Assembly: GCA_038049695.1 (NCBI GenBank)
Contig: CP142458.1
Span: forward strand, 43,431,501-43,495,500
DNA length: 64,000 nucleotides
DNA from: Cinnamomum chago
Taxonomy: Eukaryota; Streptophyta; Magnoliopsida; Laurales; Lauraceae
Reading direction: 5' to 3'
Of the stretch, positions 33,546 through 46,213 are shown piece after piece. The translations under genes were made by a program, and so were the position numbers. Numbering within the stretch: position 1 is the stretch's first letter; every line of letters begins with the position of its first letter. The notes under the pieces are model-generated. The model did not search any database. It saw nothing but the letters and a program-made list of their open reading frames with translations, and was not told where the DNA came from.

Positions 33546-35494
33546 TGAGTACCAAAGCAAATGGGTCAGACACGACGGTCTGGCAAGAGAATGAAAAGAT
33601 GCAACAATATATAATAGATGAAATCTCTTTGAAAAGCATAGAAATCTGTTTAAACAAGAACTCTCATAGAACAGGTAAATCATTTGCTATAAACAAGTAA
33701 ACAAGATAAAATATATGAGGTAACCAAGGGATCGGGAATAACAAGGTGGCAATCACATAAAGCTAAGTCCTCTGTCACTAAAGTGACAACAGTATCACGG
33801 GACGTTGGTCTCAGTCACACAAGGTGAGGAGAAACAACGTAAATCATATATACAATATAAATAAACGGGAACGGGACCACGGTAGCGAACCGGGTATCGG
33901 GACGGGACCACGGTAATGACCGGGTGTCGGGATCCAAACTGCAACTGGCGGGACGGGAGAGGGATTTCCAAGTCGGTGGATCAAACCGACAAGGTATCCA
34001 AGCTTAGTGATGCCGACACATAGGTTAAATAACACATCGATATATATGCAAGTAAATCAAGTACAAGTAAATAAACGGGTAAAACGGGGGTGCTCAAGGG
34101 CACGCCGTCATTTCATGTCGGGCAATACATTTCGAGACAAGTCAATGCTACTATCATGCTTTCGGGAAAACAACTCATGACATGTAAATCTTGGAAATAA
34201 AGAAATATGATGAACTATACCAATTCGGGAAGGATAAATGTTTTAAGATCTATTTGAGTGAATAGGGGTCCCGTATGTCGATCATAGATATGACTTGGTA
34301 CTCCTTGAGTTTGAAGACATCCCGGGCTCCTTATGCACTTTTACGATTTTCAAAACTTAAAATGAGCTTATGGTTATAACTAGATGTTATGATAGAAAAT
34401 CAATACTATAAACGGTCCGTCCTAAGTATGATGTTAATTCGGAGACATCGAGCAACCTACTCAGTCATCGAAAGGAATAGAATTCGCGATAACTAAGGAA
34501 AAAGTCTTGTATTTAGATATAAAGAAGATATCGCGTCATTCCGTCCCGTTCAAGATTGAATGAAGTGAACATCGATGTTACCAAACCAACCGTGAGGAGC
34601 ATCGGCTCAAGACGTCCTCACATATAGTCAAGTGAGTCCAAGGAGGGTAGCCAAGGTCCCACCTAGAACCGGAAAAAAATAAAAATCTCAAAATCCACTG
34701 GACCTAGAACCGAAATTCTGTACCAGTGCAATAAAACAGTTCAGGCAGACCGCATCGCTCGAGCGAATCGAAGGGTTGGCTCGAGCGAACTCATCGGTCG
34801 AGCGGTTATTTAAAATGCGTTCGAGCGACCAAGCTACTGGAAAACCCGTATCCTTTTCTGGACAGGTCGCTCGAGCGAACTGTCATGGTCGCTCGAGCGA
34901 ACTGTCATGGTCGCTCGAGCGAACTGTCCAGAAATGGGTTCCGGACCAGTTCAACTGTCCTCTTTCTCTTCCTTTTTACAACCTTCCTCCAGCCCTTCAT
35001 ATTCATCATAAGAGGGGTCTATTTCTCCCTTCAAACTACAACAAAACCTCCATCAAATCAACCATATTGTCCTTCACCAACCATACATTCAACACAAGGA
35101 GAAAGGAGGAGGGAACCATTTCACAATCTATATATACCTTTGCAACAAAACAAGAAGACATTCAATGCCATAAACCACTACTTCTCCAAGATTATAAATG
35201 TGTCATTAATACTTATCATGAGCATTCATTTCAAAACAAAGCAATAAATGCACATTAATGGAAAATGTCCAAAAATCAATAAAAGCTTAGGAAAATCATT
35301 TATTCACTTGCCTTAGGTCTTCTAACAAAGAAACCAAGCTCTATTAAGTCTTCCAAGACAATGAATCCAAGCTACAAGGCAAAACCCCAAATAAAACCCT
35401 AAAATGGTCAAACAATGAAATAACAAGAAAACCTCCCGAGGATGATAGGGAAGCTTCTCTAAGGTCCAAGGAATACAATTCTAGAAGATAAAGG

Positions 35495-37243
35495 TGAAAG
35501 TCCTTGGGATCCTAACCCTAGAGGGGGGGTGAATAGGGTTTGCTACAAGTATTACCAATTTAAACCAATTTTAACTTCTTTAAAACAAACTAGTCAAATG
35601 TGATGATTAATCATATAAAATGCGGAAGCTAAACAAAAACAATCACCACATAGCAATCACCACAACACAATATTTATAGTGGTTCGGCCAACGTGCCTAT
35701 ATCCACTACCGGCTTGTGATCCAATCACCCCACCGGATTTCCACTATTTATGTTTTTTACTAGGCTAAGCAATAACCCTTACAATGTTGTTTTTCTAGGC
35801 TAAACAACAACCTCTCAATGTGCTTTTGTAGGCTTAGCAATAACCTTTACAAGATGCTTTTCAAGGCTAAGCAATAACCTTTACACAATGCTTTTCTTAG
35901 GCTAAGCAATAACCTTTACAAATCAAGAAGATTTTCTCAAAGATAGTGTTTACACAACACTCTCAGAGATTACAATTTAAGCTCAAATTAATTTGCCTCT
36001 AAATAGGCGGATATGAAAATGAAAACTAACTCACACAAACACTCAAAGAAATGCAAAGATGTATGCTTATGAAGTGTGTGTGTGAAAACTTCAATCAAGT
36101 TTAAAAGTAAGCTCAATCAATTTATGCTTAATGCAATTTGAAAGTTTAAGGCACAAAAAGATATGATTGAAGTTCTATGCAAATCACTTGAACAATTACA
36201 CACTTGTGAATGATATGAAAATCTAAAGATCACAAGTTGTATGAAAGTGTTTAAGCCTAATCAAGTGATGCATGTGCAATGTTGTTTTCAAAACTAATTT
36301 GACTAAAGATTAAATGAATGAAAACAACAAGGGAAGTTTCAACCAAGTGAAATAATCATGCAATAAAAGAAATCAAAGTTTTAGGCTAAGCATGATTAAG
36401 AAAGTTTAAAACAAAACTTGGGTTGAAATCAAAGTGATGAATCCAATCTTGAATATCAAAGATGAAGGGAAGAATGGATTCAACACATCATTGTTATCAT
36501 GCTTGAAATCATTTTCCAAAGTTTCAAATAAAGCACATAACAAATGATTAATTAAAAGTAAAACTTACTTGGAGATTTAACTTAGTTGATCCAAGCTTAA
36601 GCTTCACTTAATGACCCCTTTGGTCTCTCCTAGTTCATCCCCTTTGTCTTGTCTCAAAGCTCCTCAAAGAAGGCTTAAAAATCTCCAACTTTGGACAAAG
36701 GAAAGAACTCATATTTATAGCAAAAAGTTGCCAACGGCTAGTCCTCGGTCAACCTAGACACAGGTCTCGGTCGACCCAGAACACACAACGGTCAAAAAAG
36801 TGACCGTTTGAAAAACTGCTTTTAGCGGCGGACACAGAAACCGCCGGTAAAAGTGGTTTTTCCGCCGCTAAAAGTCCTGTTTTCCCAAAAATGTATTTTA
36901 TTAAAGTAATTTTGGTTGGGAATTTCTTGGGCCATTAAATCAAGCTTGAAAACATGTTTTAAATCATTCTAAGGGTTTTAAAACATGAACCATAAAAAGC
37001 CTAAAAAGATTTGAAAGATTTAAAACTTAGGCTAGCTTGATTTTCTAAAACTCTTTTCTAAAAACCAATGCATCCAAGATTTAAAAACAAATCATGCATA
37101 AATTGATACTTTTACAAATCTTAAAAGCAATGCATGAATAAAACAAGATTTCAAGTTTTCTTTAAATCAATGCAACCGTGTAAATCAAATGATGCTTGAA
37201 TGAAAATGCATCCATCAAATTGCAATCTACAAAATTCCTAACA
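35495..37243 (-). repeat. A5 3' LTR
   Basis: TATAAATA (minus strand) at 36712-36719, with GCCAACGGCTA at 36730-36740, one mismatch from the MSA consensus. U3 holds a TTTTAGCGGCGG/CCGCCGCTAAAA inverted repeat (about 36820-36875) not seen in A1, A2 or A4. Confidence 0.92.
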
Positions 37244-37885
37244 ATCTCCCCCTTTGCAATTTGATGGCAAACACACTCACCGCTGAATTTACACACTTAG
37301 TCTTCAGCTCCCCCTCAGCTAGACAAGTCTTGAAATCTTCTTGGATGCTCCTTCTCTTAGCTTGGGCTCTTGGGCTCTTTTCTTCAATTTTCTTGATGCT
37401 TGGAGCTTGATCATTCTTCAAGCTTTCTCTTCTTCTTTCCTTTCTATGACCAAGCATCTTCTTTAGCTCCAAGCTTTCTTTCTTCTATTTGCTCTCCCCC
37501 TTTGACCATGCATTTCTCTCCCTTTGGTAAGATATGCATTCTCTCCCTTTGTAGAAGATCATATCTCCCCTTAGGAAGCTTGGACATTCTCTTCACCCTT
37601 CTTGAGAACTTGAATTCTTTCTCCCCCTTTGATGGATAGGAGATCTTCGAGTACTTGAACTCTCGAACTCTCTCCCCCTTTGCCATTAAATTGCAAAGGT
37701 ACCTACACACATGAAATAAGAAAAATACCTTTAGTAGCACCTGTTAACAAATGAAATCGAAAATGAAATACGTAACAGGCTATCATGTATGGAAGTTATC
37801 TCTAAGGGCTCAAAGGCAATCCAAGGGTAAGTTTTATCAAAACTAATACTTCCTATGAAGGTTTACACTCCCCCTCAATCCATTC
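37244..37885 (-). other. A5 PPT and multi-PPT zone
   Basis: ATCTCCCCCTTT (37244 on) is the PPT in reverse. Further CTCCCCCTTT tracts lie near 37493, 37527, 37565, 37620, 37671 and 37868. Arms TTTGCAATTTGATGG on the gag side and CCATCAAATTGCAA on the LTR side flank the PPT. Confidence 0.8.
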
Positions 37886-37889
37886 TCTT

Positions 37890-39690
37890 CTTTTGTCAAA
37901 CATTTGACAAAGATTTAACTATTAGATGCAAGAAGAAGATGGTTTAACGAAATGAGGGTCAACTTCAAGGAAAGGATTAGATTCATATAACTATAAAGCT
38001 CAATATGATCAAATTACCAAAAGAAAGCAAGGTCTAATGAGAAAAGCAATCATGGATACCAATTGGAAAAACAAAGAATACCAATTGAGATTTAAGGATA
38101 TGACTATTAAATCAATCACTCTAAAATGGAGTTATAAAGAATATAACTATTAAGATAAATCCAAATTAGAGCTATCCATGATGCAATGGGGTTTACTAAA
38201 CATAGCATTAAATAATTTAACTATGAAAATCATATGCTATGTTAGTTTTGAAATCATTTCATTCAATCAATAAATATGACTATCATGTGCAAGAATGAGT
38301 GAAATGAAATTCAAACATGAAGCCAACCTCAACTTATAACCAACCAATATTATGAACACATAAACATGGTGGTTAAGAGATATACCTATATGGGCAAGGG
38401 AGGTGGCAAACATGAACATTATGATGCTAATGGTGTGTGACATGGAACAAATATATAACTATCAAGTTCAATCCAATGCACACAAGGTCTATCACATACA
38501 CAAGATAAGTCATCAATTGGATATGAAATCAATGGAAAATTATACCAAATGAAACCAATTGAATATGATAACATGATTAAAAGCAAGGATGTGACAAACT
38601 CAAAATCCCATCAAGCATCATAAATGCATATTCATCACTTTTAAAGATATGACTAATGAGCATAGTGATGAACAAGGTAAATTGCAATGCAAAAGTATTT
38701 GACTTGGAAAAGCATGCAATTTCCAAAGTGTCAAAATCATATGAATTCAACATCTAAGATATCCATCAAACATATAGAAATACAATGAATGGATTTCAAA
38801 GATATTCATATGATCAAGAACACTACTATGAGGTTGAAACATGTATAAGGATGGTATCAAGAGAATCTACATGAATCAACATCATAACCATCCAAAAAGA
38901 AATGACTAGAAGGCATCGAGGATGGATTTGGGTTCTAGTATGGTTTCTACAAATATTACTAAGATCACAACCATACATGGAACCAATTGTCATTTGCATA
39001 TAAAAAGAATAACTAAATAAGTAAAGATGCAAACAACATACATTTCCATTTCTAAGATAAAGAAACCAAAAGAAAAGGAAATGAGAACATGGAATATGCT
39101 TAGAAGATTATAACTAAAGATGTTATAGAGCATTTCCATTCAACCAATCTTCAAATCATTTTGATAAACAAAATCCAACAATGAGCATAAAAGAGAATGA
39201 TTTTGAAGATCAATTTTCAACATTGTATTTTAAAAGATATAACTTAAAAGAAACACATACAAGTTGATTTTTCAAAACAATGATTTTCCATATAGAAGTA
39301 TAACTTAGAAATCCATGGAAAAACTTGAATTGATTCAAATCATTTGTTCAAATAATCTTACTATGACATCTACACAAATGATTCAACAACAATTGATCAT
39401 GAAAAATCTAGCTATGAAAGCTTTTGAAGTCACAATCAATTGATCATGTAGAAATGCAATGCAAAACATAAAACTAAATGTGAGCAAAAAGCAAATCTAA
39501 CATGATGAAATTATAATCAAATGATTTTGAAAACCATGATATGTGACTAGAATGGTGCATGAAGACAAAATCAATTGATCATAATGAAGCAATGCATTTT
39601 AATAGATGTAATTAAAAGAAACAAAATGCAAATGCAATCATGACCAACAAAAAGGTTTAACCATAAAGTATAGGTTGGTCAATGAGGTTC
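37890..39690 (-). other. A5 hairpin array
   Basis: Same unit order as A1, reversed; the loop motif reads AAGATATAACTA on the plus strand. AATCATTTGT (39338-39347) pairs with ACAAATGATT (39374-39383). TTTTCCAT and ATGGAAAA flank AAGTATAACTTA near 39285-39322. An ATGGAATATGCT/AGCATTTCCAT stem near 39090-39142 is longer than in A1. Confidence 0.75.
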
Positions 39691-39696
39691 AAGGCC

Positions 39697-41262
39697 TTAA
39701 GGTTTGTCTAAGTAGATAACTTTAGGAATCCACCTAAGGTCTTGGGAGGGTTGAACTTTGAGGTCTATTTTGGACTTCTCACCAACTAAAGGAGATTTGA
39801 CTTGATAAATTTTCAATTTAAACTTATCACCATGATATTTAGATTTAACTAAATTTAGCTTAGATTGGTGATTAGTCTTTTGATGTTGGTGAGTTTGTTT
39901 CTTTGGGGATTGATTCACTTTTCTTTTCTTCTTATTTTCTCCCTTTACTTGACTTTTGAATTTTAAATTTAACTTTGTTACTTTATTCAAAAGTTCTTTC
40001 ATGGGTTTATATAAGGGAGATAGGTTGAGAAGCTTTTTGTTTATAGATTCTTTTAAGCTAGGTTTGACTTGTTTAACCTTTTTAGAATCTATCTTAGGAG
40101 ACTCCGTGTTAATTGGTTTAACTTGTTTAAGCTTTATGGAGTCTTCCTTGGTTTTTAGTGTCTTACCCTTCAAGTTTGATTTTACTTTCTTTGGTTCAAA
40201 GATGGGATTAGACACATTGCTTCTTCTTAGTTTGCACTCAAACCTAAAGTGTCCTTCATTGCCACAATAAACACATTTGGATTTGGGCAAAGGAGAAAGA
40301 GTGCTAGAGAATGAGGACTCACCTTTCACAAAAGTGTTGGTGAATTTAGGGTCATGTGAAGTATATTTATCAAAACCAAGACCCGTCCTATCTCCATGAG
40401 GTTTACCCAATTTAAATAATTTTTCAAGTCCATCTTCACTTTGGGTAAACTTGCACTCATACTTTTGTTTATACTCTTCAAGTTGAGTGACTTGGGTTTT
40501 AAGGGTTGAATTTTCATTTTTAACTTTTGTTAGTTCATTTTCAATTCCCTTAAAATTGTTTAGCTCTTCATAGGCAAGTTTTAATTTAGATTTAAGCTCA
40601 TTAACAACATTAGATCCAAGTTCTAAAGTTTTTAAATTACTTTGAGCATTAGACAAATTTTCATTGGAAATTGTCAACTTGGATTTTAAATAGTTAATGT
40701 TTTCATCTTGTCTTTTAATTGTATCTCTTAGGTTCAAATTTTCATTTTTAAGCTCATCACAATTTATCTTAATCTCATTTAATTCATCTTGAGCATTAGA
40801 TAAATTTTCCTTAGAGATAGTCAATTTAGATTCAAGATTGTTAAAGTCTTTATCTTGCCTTTGTAATTGATCTCTTAGTTTTAGATTTTCCTTATTAAGA
40901 TGATCATAACCTATCTTTAATTCTTTTAGTTCATCTTGAGCATTGTATAGGTTATTCAAAGAGATCATGAACTTAGATTCTACACAATTTATAAATTCAC
41001 CTTTTTCTCTAAGTTCATTTTTAGAAGAGTCTAATTCTTGGTTTAGCCTTTTAGATTCTTCTTTTAATCTTTTATTTTTCTTGGAAACCTCTAAGGACCA
41101 TGTGTACAATTCCTCATAGGCTTCAAGTTCATCAAATTCTTCTTCTTTTAATTCAAGTTGAGATTCTTTAATTTCAATGTTTGAATCTCCACAAGATGGA
41201 AGAATGAGGGGTCTAGAAGAATCTACACAAGAATCTACAAGGTCTAAACTAGTGGAATCCAT
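39697..41262 (-). CDS. gag: A5 gag-like protein, extended coiled coil
   Basis: 521 residues, open. MDSTSLDLVDS start, acidic segment, coiled coil (about 60-290), CCHC knuckle (CVYCGNEGHFRFEC, about 329-342), Lys-rich tail and the family ending DLRWIPKVIYLDKP. It is 50 residues longer than A1, mainly because a 49-residue coil unit, exactly seven heptads, is present about 2.5 times here (SKFMISL..., SKLTISK..., SKLTISN...) against about 1.3 in A1. No UBN2-type capsid domain is visible. Expected role: RNA binding through the knuckle and self-association through the coil. The start corresponds to the second Met of A1, which favours MDST as the family start. Confidence 0.78.
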   Translation of the reverse strand: MDSTSLDLVDSCVDSSRPLILPSCGDSNIEIKESQLELKEEEFDELEAYEELYTWSLEVSKKNKRLKEESKRLNQELDSSKNELREKGEFINCVESKFMISLNNLYNAQDELKELKIGYDHLNKENLKLRDQLQRQDKDFNNLESKLTISKENLSNAQDELNEIKINCDELKNENLNLRDTIKRQDENINYLKSKLTISNENLSNAQSNLKTLELGSNVVNELKSKLKLAYEELNNFKGIENELTKVKNENSTLKTQVTQLEEYKQKYECKFTQSEDGLEKLFKLGKPHGDRTGLGFDKYTSHDPKFTNTFVKGESSFSSTLSPLPKSKCVYCGNEGHFRFECKLRRSNVSNPIFEPKKVKSNLKGKTLKTKEDSIKLKQVKPINTESPKIDSKKVKQVKPSLKESINKKLLNLSPLYKPMKELLNKVTKLNLKFKSQVKGENKKKRKVNQSPKKQTHQHQKTNHQSKLNLVKSKYHGDKFKLKIYQVKSPLVGEKSKIDLKVQPSQDLRWIPKVIYLDKP

Positions 41263-41351
41263 TCTAATGATTTTTATGGAAGCACAACACTAGGGGTTTA
41301 AACTCTAGGTTTTTACACCTTATCAAGATACACTTGATCCTAATATAGAGC

Positions 41352-41370
41352 ACGAGGCTCTGATACCAAT
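41352..41370 (-). other. A5 primer-binding site
   Basis: GGCTCTGATACCAAT on the plus strand, the reverse of ATTGGTATCAGAGCC, abutting the 5' LTR. Confidence 0.85.
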
Positions 41371-43119
41371 TGAAAGTCCTTGGGATCCTAACCCTAGAGG
41401 GGGGGTGAATAGGGTTTGCTACAAGTATGACCAATTTAGACCAATTTTAACTTCTTTAAAACAAACTAGTCAAATGTGATGATTAATCATATAAAATGCG
41501 GAAGCTAAACAAAAACAATCACCACATAGCAATCACCACAACACAATATTTATAGTGGTTCGGCCAACGTGCCTACATCCACTACCGGCTTGTGATCCAA
41601 TCACCCCACCGGATTTCCACTATTTATGTTTTTTACTAGGCTAAGCAATAACCCTTACAATGTTGTTTTTCTAGGCTAAACAACAACCTCTCAATGTTCT
41701 TTTATAGGCTTAGCAATAACCTTTACAAGATGCTTTTCAAGGCTAAGCAATAACCTTTACACAATGCTTTTCTTAGGCTAAGCAATAACCTTTACAAATC
41801 AAGAAGATTTTCTCAAAGATAGTGTTTACACAACACTCTCAGAGATTACAATTTAAGCTCAAATTAATTTGCCTCTAAATAGGCGGATATGAAAATGAAA
41901 ACTAACTCACACAAACACTCAAAGAAATGCAAAGATGTATGCTTATGAAGTGTGTGTGTGAAAACTTCAATCAAGTTTAAAAGTAAGCTCAATCAATTTA
42001 TGCTTAATGCAATTTGAAAGTTTAAGGCACAAAAAGATATGATTGAAGTTCTATGCAAATCACTTGAACAATTACACACTTGTGAATGATATGAAAATCT
42101 AAAGATCACAAGTTGTATGAAAGTGTTTAAGCCTAATCAAGTGATGCATGTGCAATGTTGTTTTCAAAACTAATTTGACTAAAGATTAAATGAATGAAAA
42201 CAACAAGGGAAGTTTCAACCAAGTGAAATAATCATGCAATAAAAGAAATCAAAGTTTTAGGCTAAGCATGATTAAGAAAGTTTAAAACAAAACTTGGGTT
42301 GAAATCAAAGTGATGAATCCAATCTTGAATATCAAAGATGAAGGGAAGAATGGATTCAACACATCATTGTTATCATGCTTGAAATCATTTTCCAAAGTTT
42401 CAAATAAAGCACATAACAAATGATTAATTAAAAGTAAAACTTACTTGGAGATTTAACTTAGTTGATCCAAGCTTAAGCTTCACTTAATGACCCCTTTGGT
42501 CTCTCCTAGTTCATCCCCTTTGTCTTGTCTCAAAGCTCCTCAAAGAAGGCTTAAAAATCTCCAACTTTGGACAAAGGAAAGAACTCATATTTATAGCAAA
42601 AAGTTGCCAACGGCTAGTTCTCGGTCAACCTAGACACAGGTCTCGGTCGACCCAGAACACACAACGGTCAAAAAAGTGACCGTTTGAAAAACTGCTTTTA
42701 GCGGCGGACACAGAAACCGCCGGTAAAAGTGGTTTTTCCGCCGCTAAAAGTCCTGTTTTCCCAAAAATGTATTTTATTAAAGTAATTTTGGTTGGGAATT
42801 TCTTGGGCCATTAAATCAAGCTTGAAAACATGTTTTAAATCATTCTAAGGGTTTTAAAACATGAACCATAAAAAGCCTAAAAAGATTTGAAAGATTTAAA
42901 ACTTAGGCTAGCTTGATTTTCTAAAACTCTTTTCTAAAAACCAATGCATCCAAGATTTAAAAACAAATCATGCATAAATTGATACTTTTACAAATCTTAA
43001 AAGCAATGCATGAATAAAATAAGATTTCAAGTTTTCTTTAAATCAATGCAACCGTGTAAATCAAATGATGCTTGAATGAAAATGCATCCATCAAATTGCA
43101 ATCTACAAAATTCCTAACA
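41371..43119 (-). repeat. A5 5' LTR
   Basis: Same length as 35495-37243 and almost identical. TATA at 42588-42595 in reverse orientation. Confidence 0.92.
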
Positions 43120-43898
43120 AAAGGGAAATACTTACTTGTAAGGTCCTCTAATGGACAAGGTAAGCTCAAAGGAAATCCTTGGAATGTGGGTTTTCTCCAC
43201 AAAACTATCAAGAGAAAGCTCTCAATGAGGTGAAGAAGATGATGATCTCTAATCTTTTCTTGGTGCAAGCTTGAGAGTGGATTGAGTGATGGGAAGCAAG
43301 AGCAAGAAGAAGATGAAGAAGAAATCCCTAACTTGTGTTTGTGCTAGAAAGAGGAAATGGAAGAAGAAGGTCTCCTCTTGTAGTAAGTGAGGAGTGGGCT
43401 CCACCACTAACAATCCTAATTAGGCTGAAATCATCCCTATCGGGGCTTCTAACGAATTCGACGAAGGAGGAAGAAATGATCGTCGAAATATCTAGTTTCC
43501 AAAAAGTATATGTTTCGCGGGTTTCGGGAATATCAAGTTTTGGGTACAGATTTGGTGTGCAATGACTGTTTTGCCCTCAAGGCCAAGAATTCGGGTTTCG
43601 GGATCTCAAACGAAAACGGGATCATCAAAGCGGGTAAAACGGGAATAAAATCATGAATGTAAAAACTTCCGATAAAACCTCAAACAATAGCAATGTCATG
43701 AAAAGGAACCCCCAAAGGGCCCTACTAACACAAAGCACATCAAAATCCCCAAAACTATATCAAAAGCTATTCCAAACCCAACTTAGCCAAAAACACTAAT
43801 CAAGCTTAGCACTAACAAGCAACTTAATTAGTACTAATCGGGTTCACTCGGGTCGGGGTCTTACACCCCCTCTAGGGTTAGGATCCCGAGGACTTTCA

Positions 43899-46200
43899 AG
43901 CGTTGCAGCTCTTGAGGGACAACCAGCTTTATGCAAAACTCAGTAAGTGCGAATTCTGGTTAGAACAAGTTGCGTTTCTAGGCCACATCATCTCCAGAGA
44001 AGGCTTAGCAGTTGATCCAGCTAAGATCGAGGCAGTTGTTAGTTGGGCGAGGCCAAGCAGTGTGACAGAAATTAGAAGCTTTTTGGGGTTAGCAGGCTAC
44101 TACAGAAGATTTGTCCAAGGTTTTTCGTCCATTGCAGCCCCGTTGACAAAATTGACCCGGAAGAATGTCCCATTTGTTTGGACTGATCAGTGTGAAACAA
44201 GTTTTCAAGAGTTGAAAGGAAGGTTAACCACAACTCCAATCCTCACATTACCCTCGAGCAGCGGCAGGTTTATTGTTTATACAAATGCTTCGAATGTGAA
44301 ACTGGGTTGTGTATTGATGCAGGATGACAAGGTGATTGTTTATGGCTCGAGACAGTTGAAGGACCATGAGAAGAATTATGCAACTCACGACTTGGAGTTG
44401 GCAGCAGTTGTGTTTGCTTTGAAGATGTGGAGACACTATCTCTATGGAGAGAAGTTTGAAGTTCATTCCGACCACAAAAGTTTATAGTATTTGTTCTCGC
44501 AGAAGGATTTGAACATGAGGCAGAGGAGGTGGATGGAGTATATCAAAGGTTATGACTTTCCCATCAAGTATCATCCAGGCAAAGTGAATGTTGTAGCTGA
44601 TGCATTGAGTAGAAAATCAGTGGTCATGGCTAGTTTGAGAGGAATGGGTGTCTTACAGCAGTTTGAAGAGTTGGGTGTAGAAGTACAAGCTCTAAAATTG
44701 GGTGCGATGTTAGCAAACATGACAGTTTCAAAACCTACCTTCATCAAGAAGATTAAGGAAAATCAGTTGCAAGACCCAGACTTGGCCAAGATAGTAGAAG
44801 TTATTGCAGAGCGCCCCGATTTCAAGATGGTGAATGGAATATTGTATTTTCGTGACAGATTGTGTGTGCCAAATGTGGATGATTTGAAGAGCGAGATAAT
44901 GAATGAAGCTCACAGCACGAGATATTCTATGCATCCGGGTAGCACGAAGATGTACCACAACTTGAAGAATAGATTTTGGTGGAACAACATGAAGAGAGAG
45001 ATAGCAGCTTTTGTGTCACGTTGTCTAACTTGTCAGTTGATTAAGGCAGAGCATCAGAAGCCTCCAGGTTCGTTACAGCCCTTGGAGAGCCCGGAGTGGA
45101 AATGGGAGCACATCACCATGGATTTCGTCTCCGGTTTGCCTAATACTAAGAAGGGAAATAATGCAATTTGGATCATTGTAGATCGTCTGACAAAGTCTGC
45201 TCACTTCATTCCGATGAAGACCGGGAACATGATGCACATGGCACCATTGGTGAAGTTATTTGTTGATGAGATTGTTAGTAAACATGGTCAGCCCGTCTCC
45301 ATTACTTCAGACAGAGACAGTAGGTTTGTTTCAAAGTTTTGGAAAACTCTTCATGAGTCGATGGGTACCAAACTCCAGTTCAGCACAGCTTATCATCCTC
45401 AGACCGATGGTCAGTCAGAAAGGACTATACAGACTCTCGAAGACATGTTGTGTGCTTGTGTATTGGACTTTAAGATTCAGTGGGATGAGTGCTTACCGCT
45501 TTGTGAATTTGCATATAACAATAGTTACCACTCTAGCATCGGTATGGCACCTTTCGAGGCACTTTATGGTAGAAGATGCAGAACTCCGGTTTGTTGGGAA
45601 GAAGTCGGTGAACGTAGTTTTCATGGACCGACGATAGTTGGAGAGACAAGTGACAAGATCAAGTTGATTCAGGAACGGTTGAAGATAACCCGAAGTAGGC
45701 AAAAGAGTTATGCAGATACTCACAGAAGAGAAATGCAGTTTCAAGTAGGTGACAAGGTGTTTTTGAAAGTCTCACCAGCTAGAGGGACTTTGAGGTTTGG
45801 ACAGAAGGGCAAATTGTCTAGAAGGTTTATTGGTCCGTATGAGATTTTGAGCAAGATTGGAGATGTCGCTTATAGGCTTGCGTTACCGCCGGAACTTTCC
45901 GGGGTACACAATGTTTTTCATGTTTCTATGCTCAAGAAATATGTCTCTAGTCCTGCACACATTCTACAGCATGAGCCTTTAGAGATTCGGGAAGATGCCT
46001 CGTATGTAGAAAGACCGATCAAGGTCATTGACACCAAGGAGCAAGAATTGAGAAACCGGATCATTCATTGGGTCAAAGTGCTTTGGGAAAATCACGAGCC
46101 AGAGGAAGCCACCTGAGAATTGAGAGAACAAGTGCAAAGGAAGTATCCACAGCTTTCACCAGAGGTAATTGTTTGATTTATTTGGTGGACCAAATATCCT
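43899..46200 (+). pseudogene. pol: C pol, remainder (several breaks)
   Basis: Continues the reverse transcriptase ([28 protein letters not shown]), RNase H ([16 protein letters not shown]; the usual Asp of TDAS is not seen), integrase with HHCC finger (HPGSTKMYHNL...CLTCQ), core ([30 protein letters not shown]) and a chromodomain-like end (YVERPIKVIDTKEQELRNRIIHWVKVLW). Close to B1 but a separate family by LTR. Confidence 0.85.
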
Positions 46201-46213
46201 AAGGGGTGGAGGA

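Larger units (their letters stand above)
35495..43119 (-). mobile_element. Element A5: gag-only Copia-type retrotransposon, looks whole
   Basis: 7,625 bp with duplication AAAGG on both sides (35490-35494, 43120-43124). Both LTRs are 1,749 bp and differ at about seven sites by eye (0.4%, about 0.15 My at 1.3e-8), the youngest insertion here. All parts are present: LTR, primer site, open gag ORF, hairpin array, multi-PPT, LTR. It lacks pol, so it is non-autonomous by design. Confidence 0.92.
33032..43865 (-). mobile_element. Solo LTR B4 inserted in A4, carrying A5
   Basis: Own sequence is 33032-35494 and 43125-43865, TGTCGCGACC to GGGGTCTTACA. Duplication CCCCC (33027-33031, 43866-43870) lies in the C-run at the A LTR end. 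Palindrome cassette at 34750-34925, acidic short frame at 33453-33545, donor at 43135, conserved block at 43452-43512. Confidence 0.9.
31116..43898 (+). mobile_element. Solo LTR A4 (family A) inserted in C pol, carrying B4 and A5
   Basis: Starts TGTTAGGAATTTTG and ends GAGGACTTTCA, flanked by AGCGT (31111-31115, 43899-43903). Own sequence is 31116-33031 plus 43871-43898, about 1.94 kb, a single LTR without internal region. MSA-like site 31777-31787, TATAAAAA 31798, six 34-bp repeats (32605-32795). The leader hairpin arms here are ATCACTTGA (32247-32255) and TCAAGTGAT (32325-32333). Confidence 0.9.
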
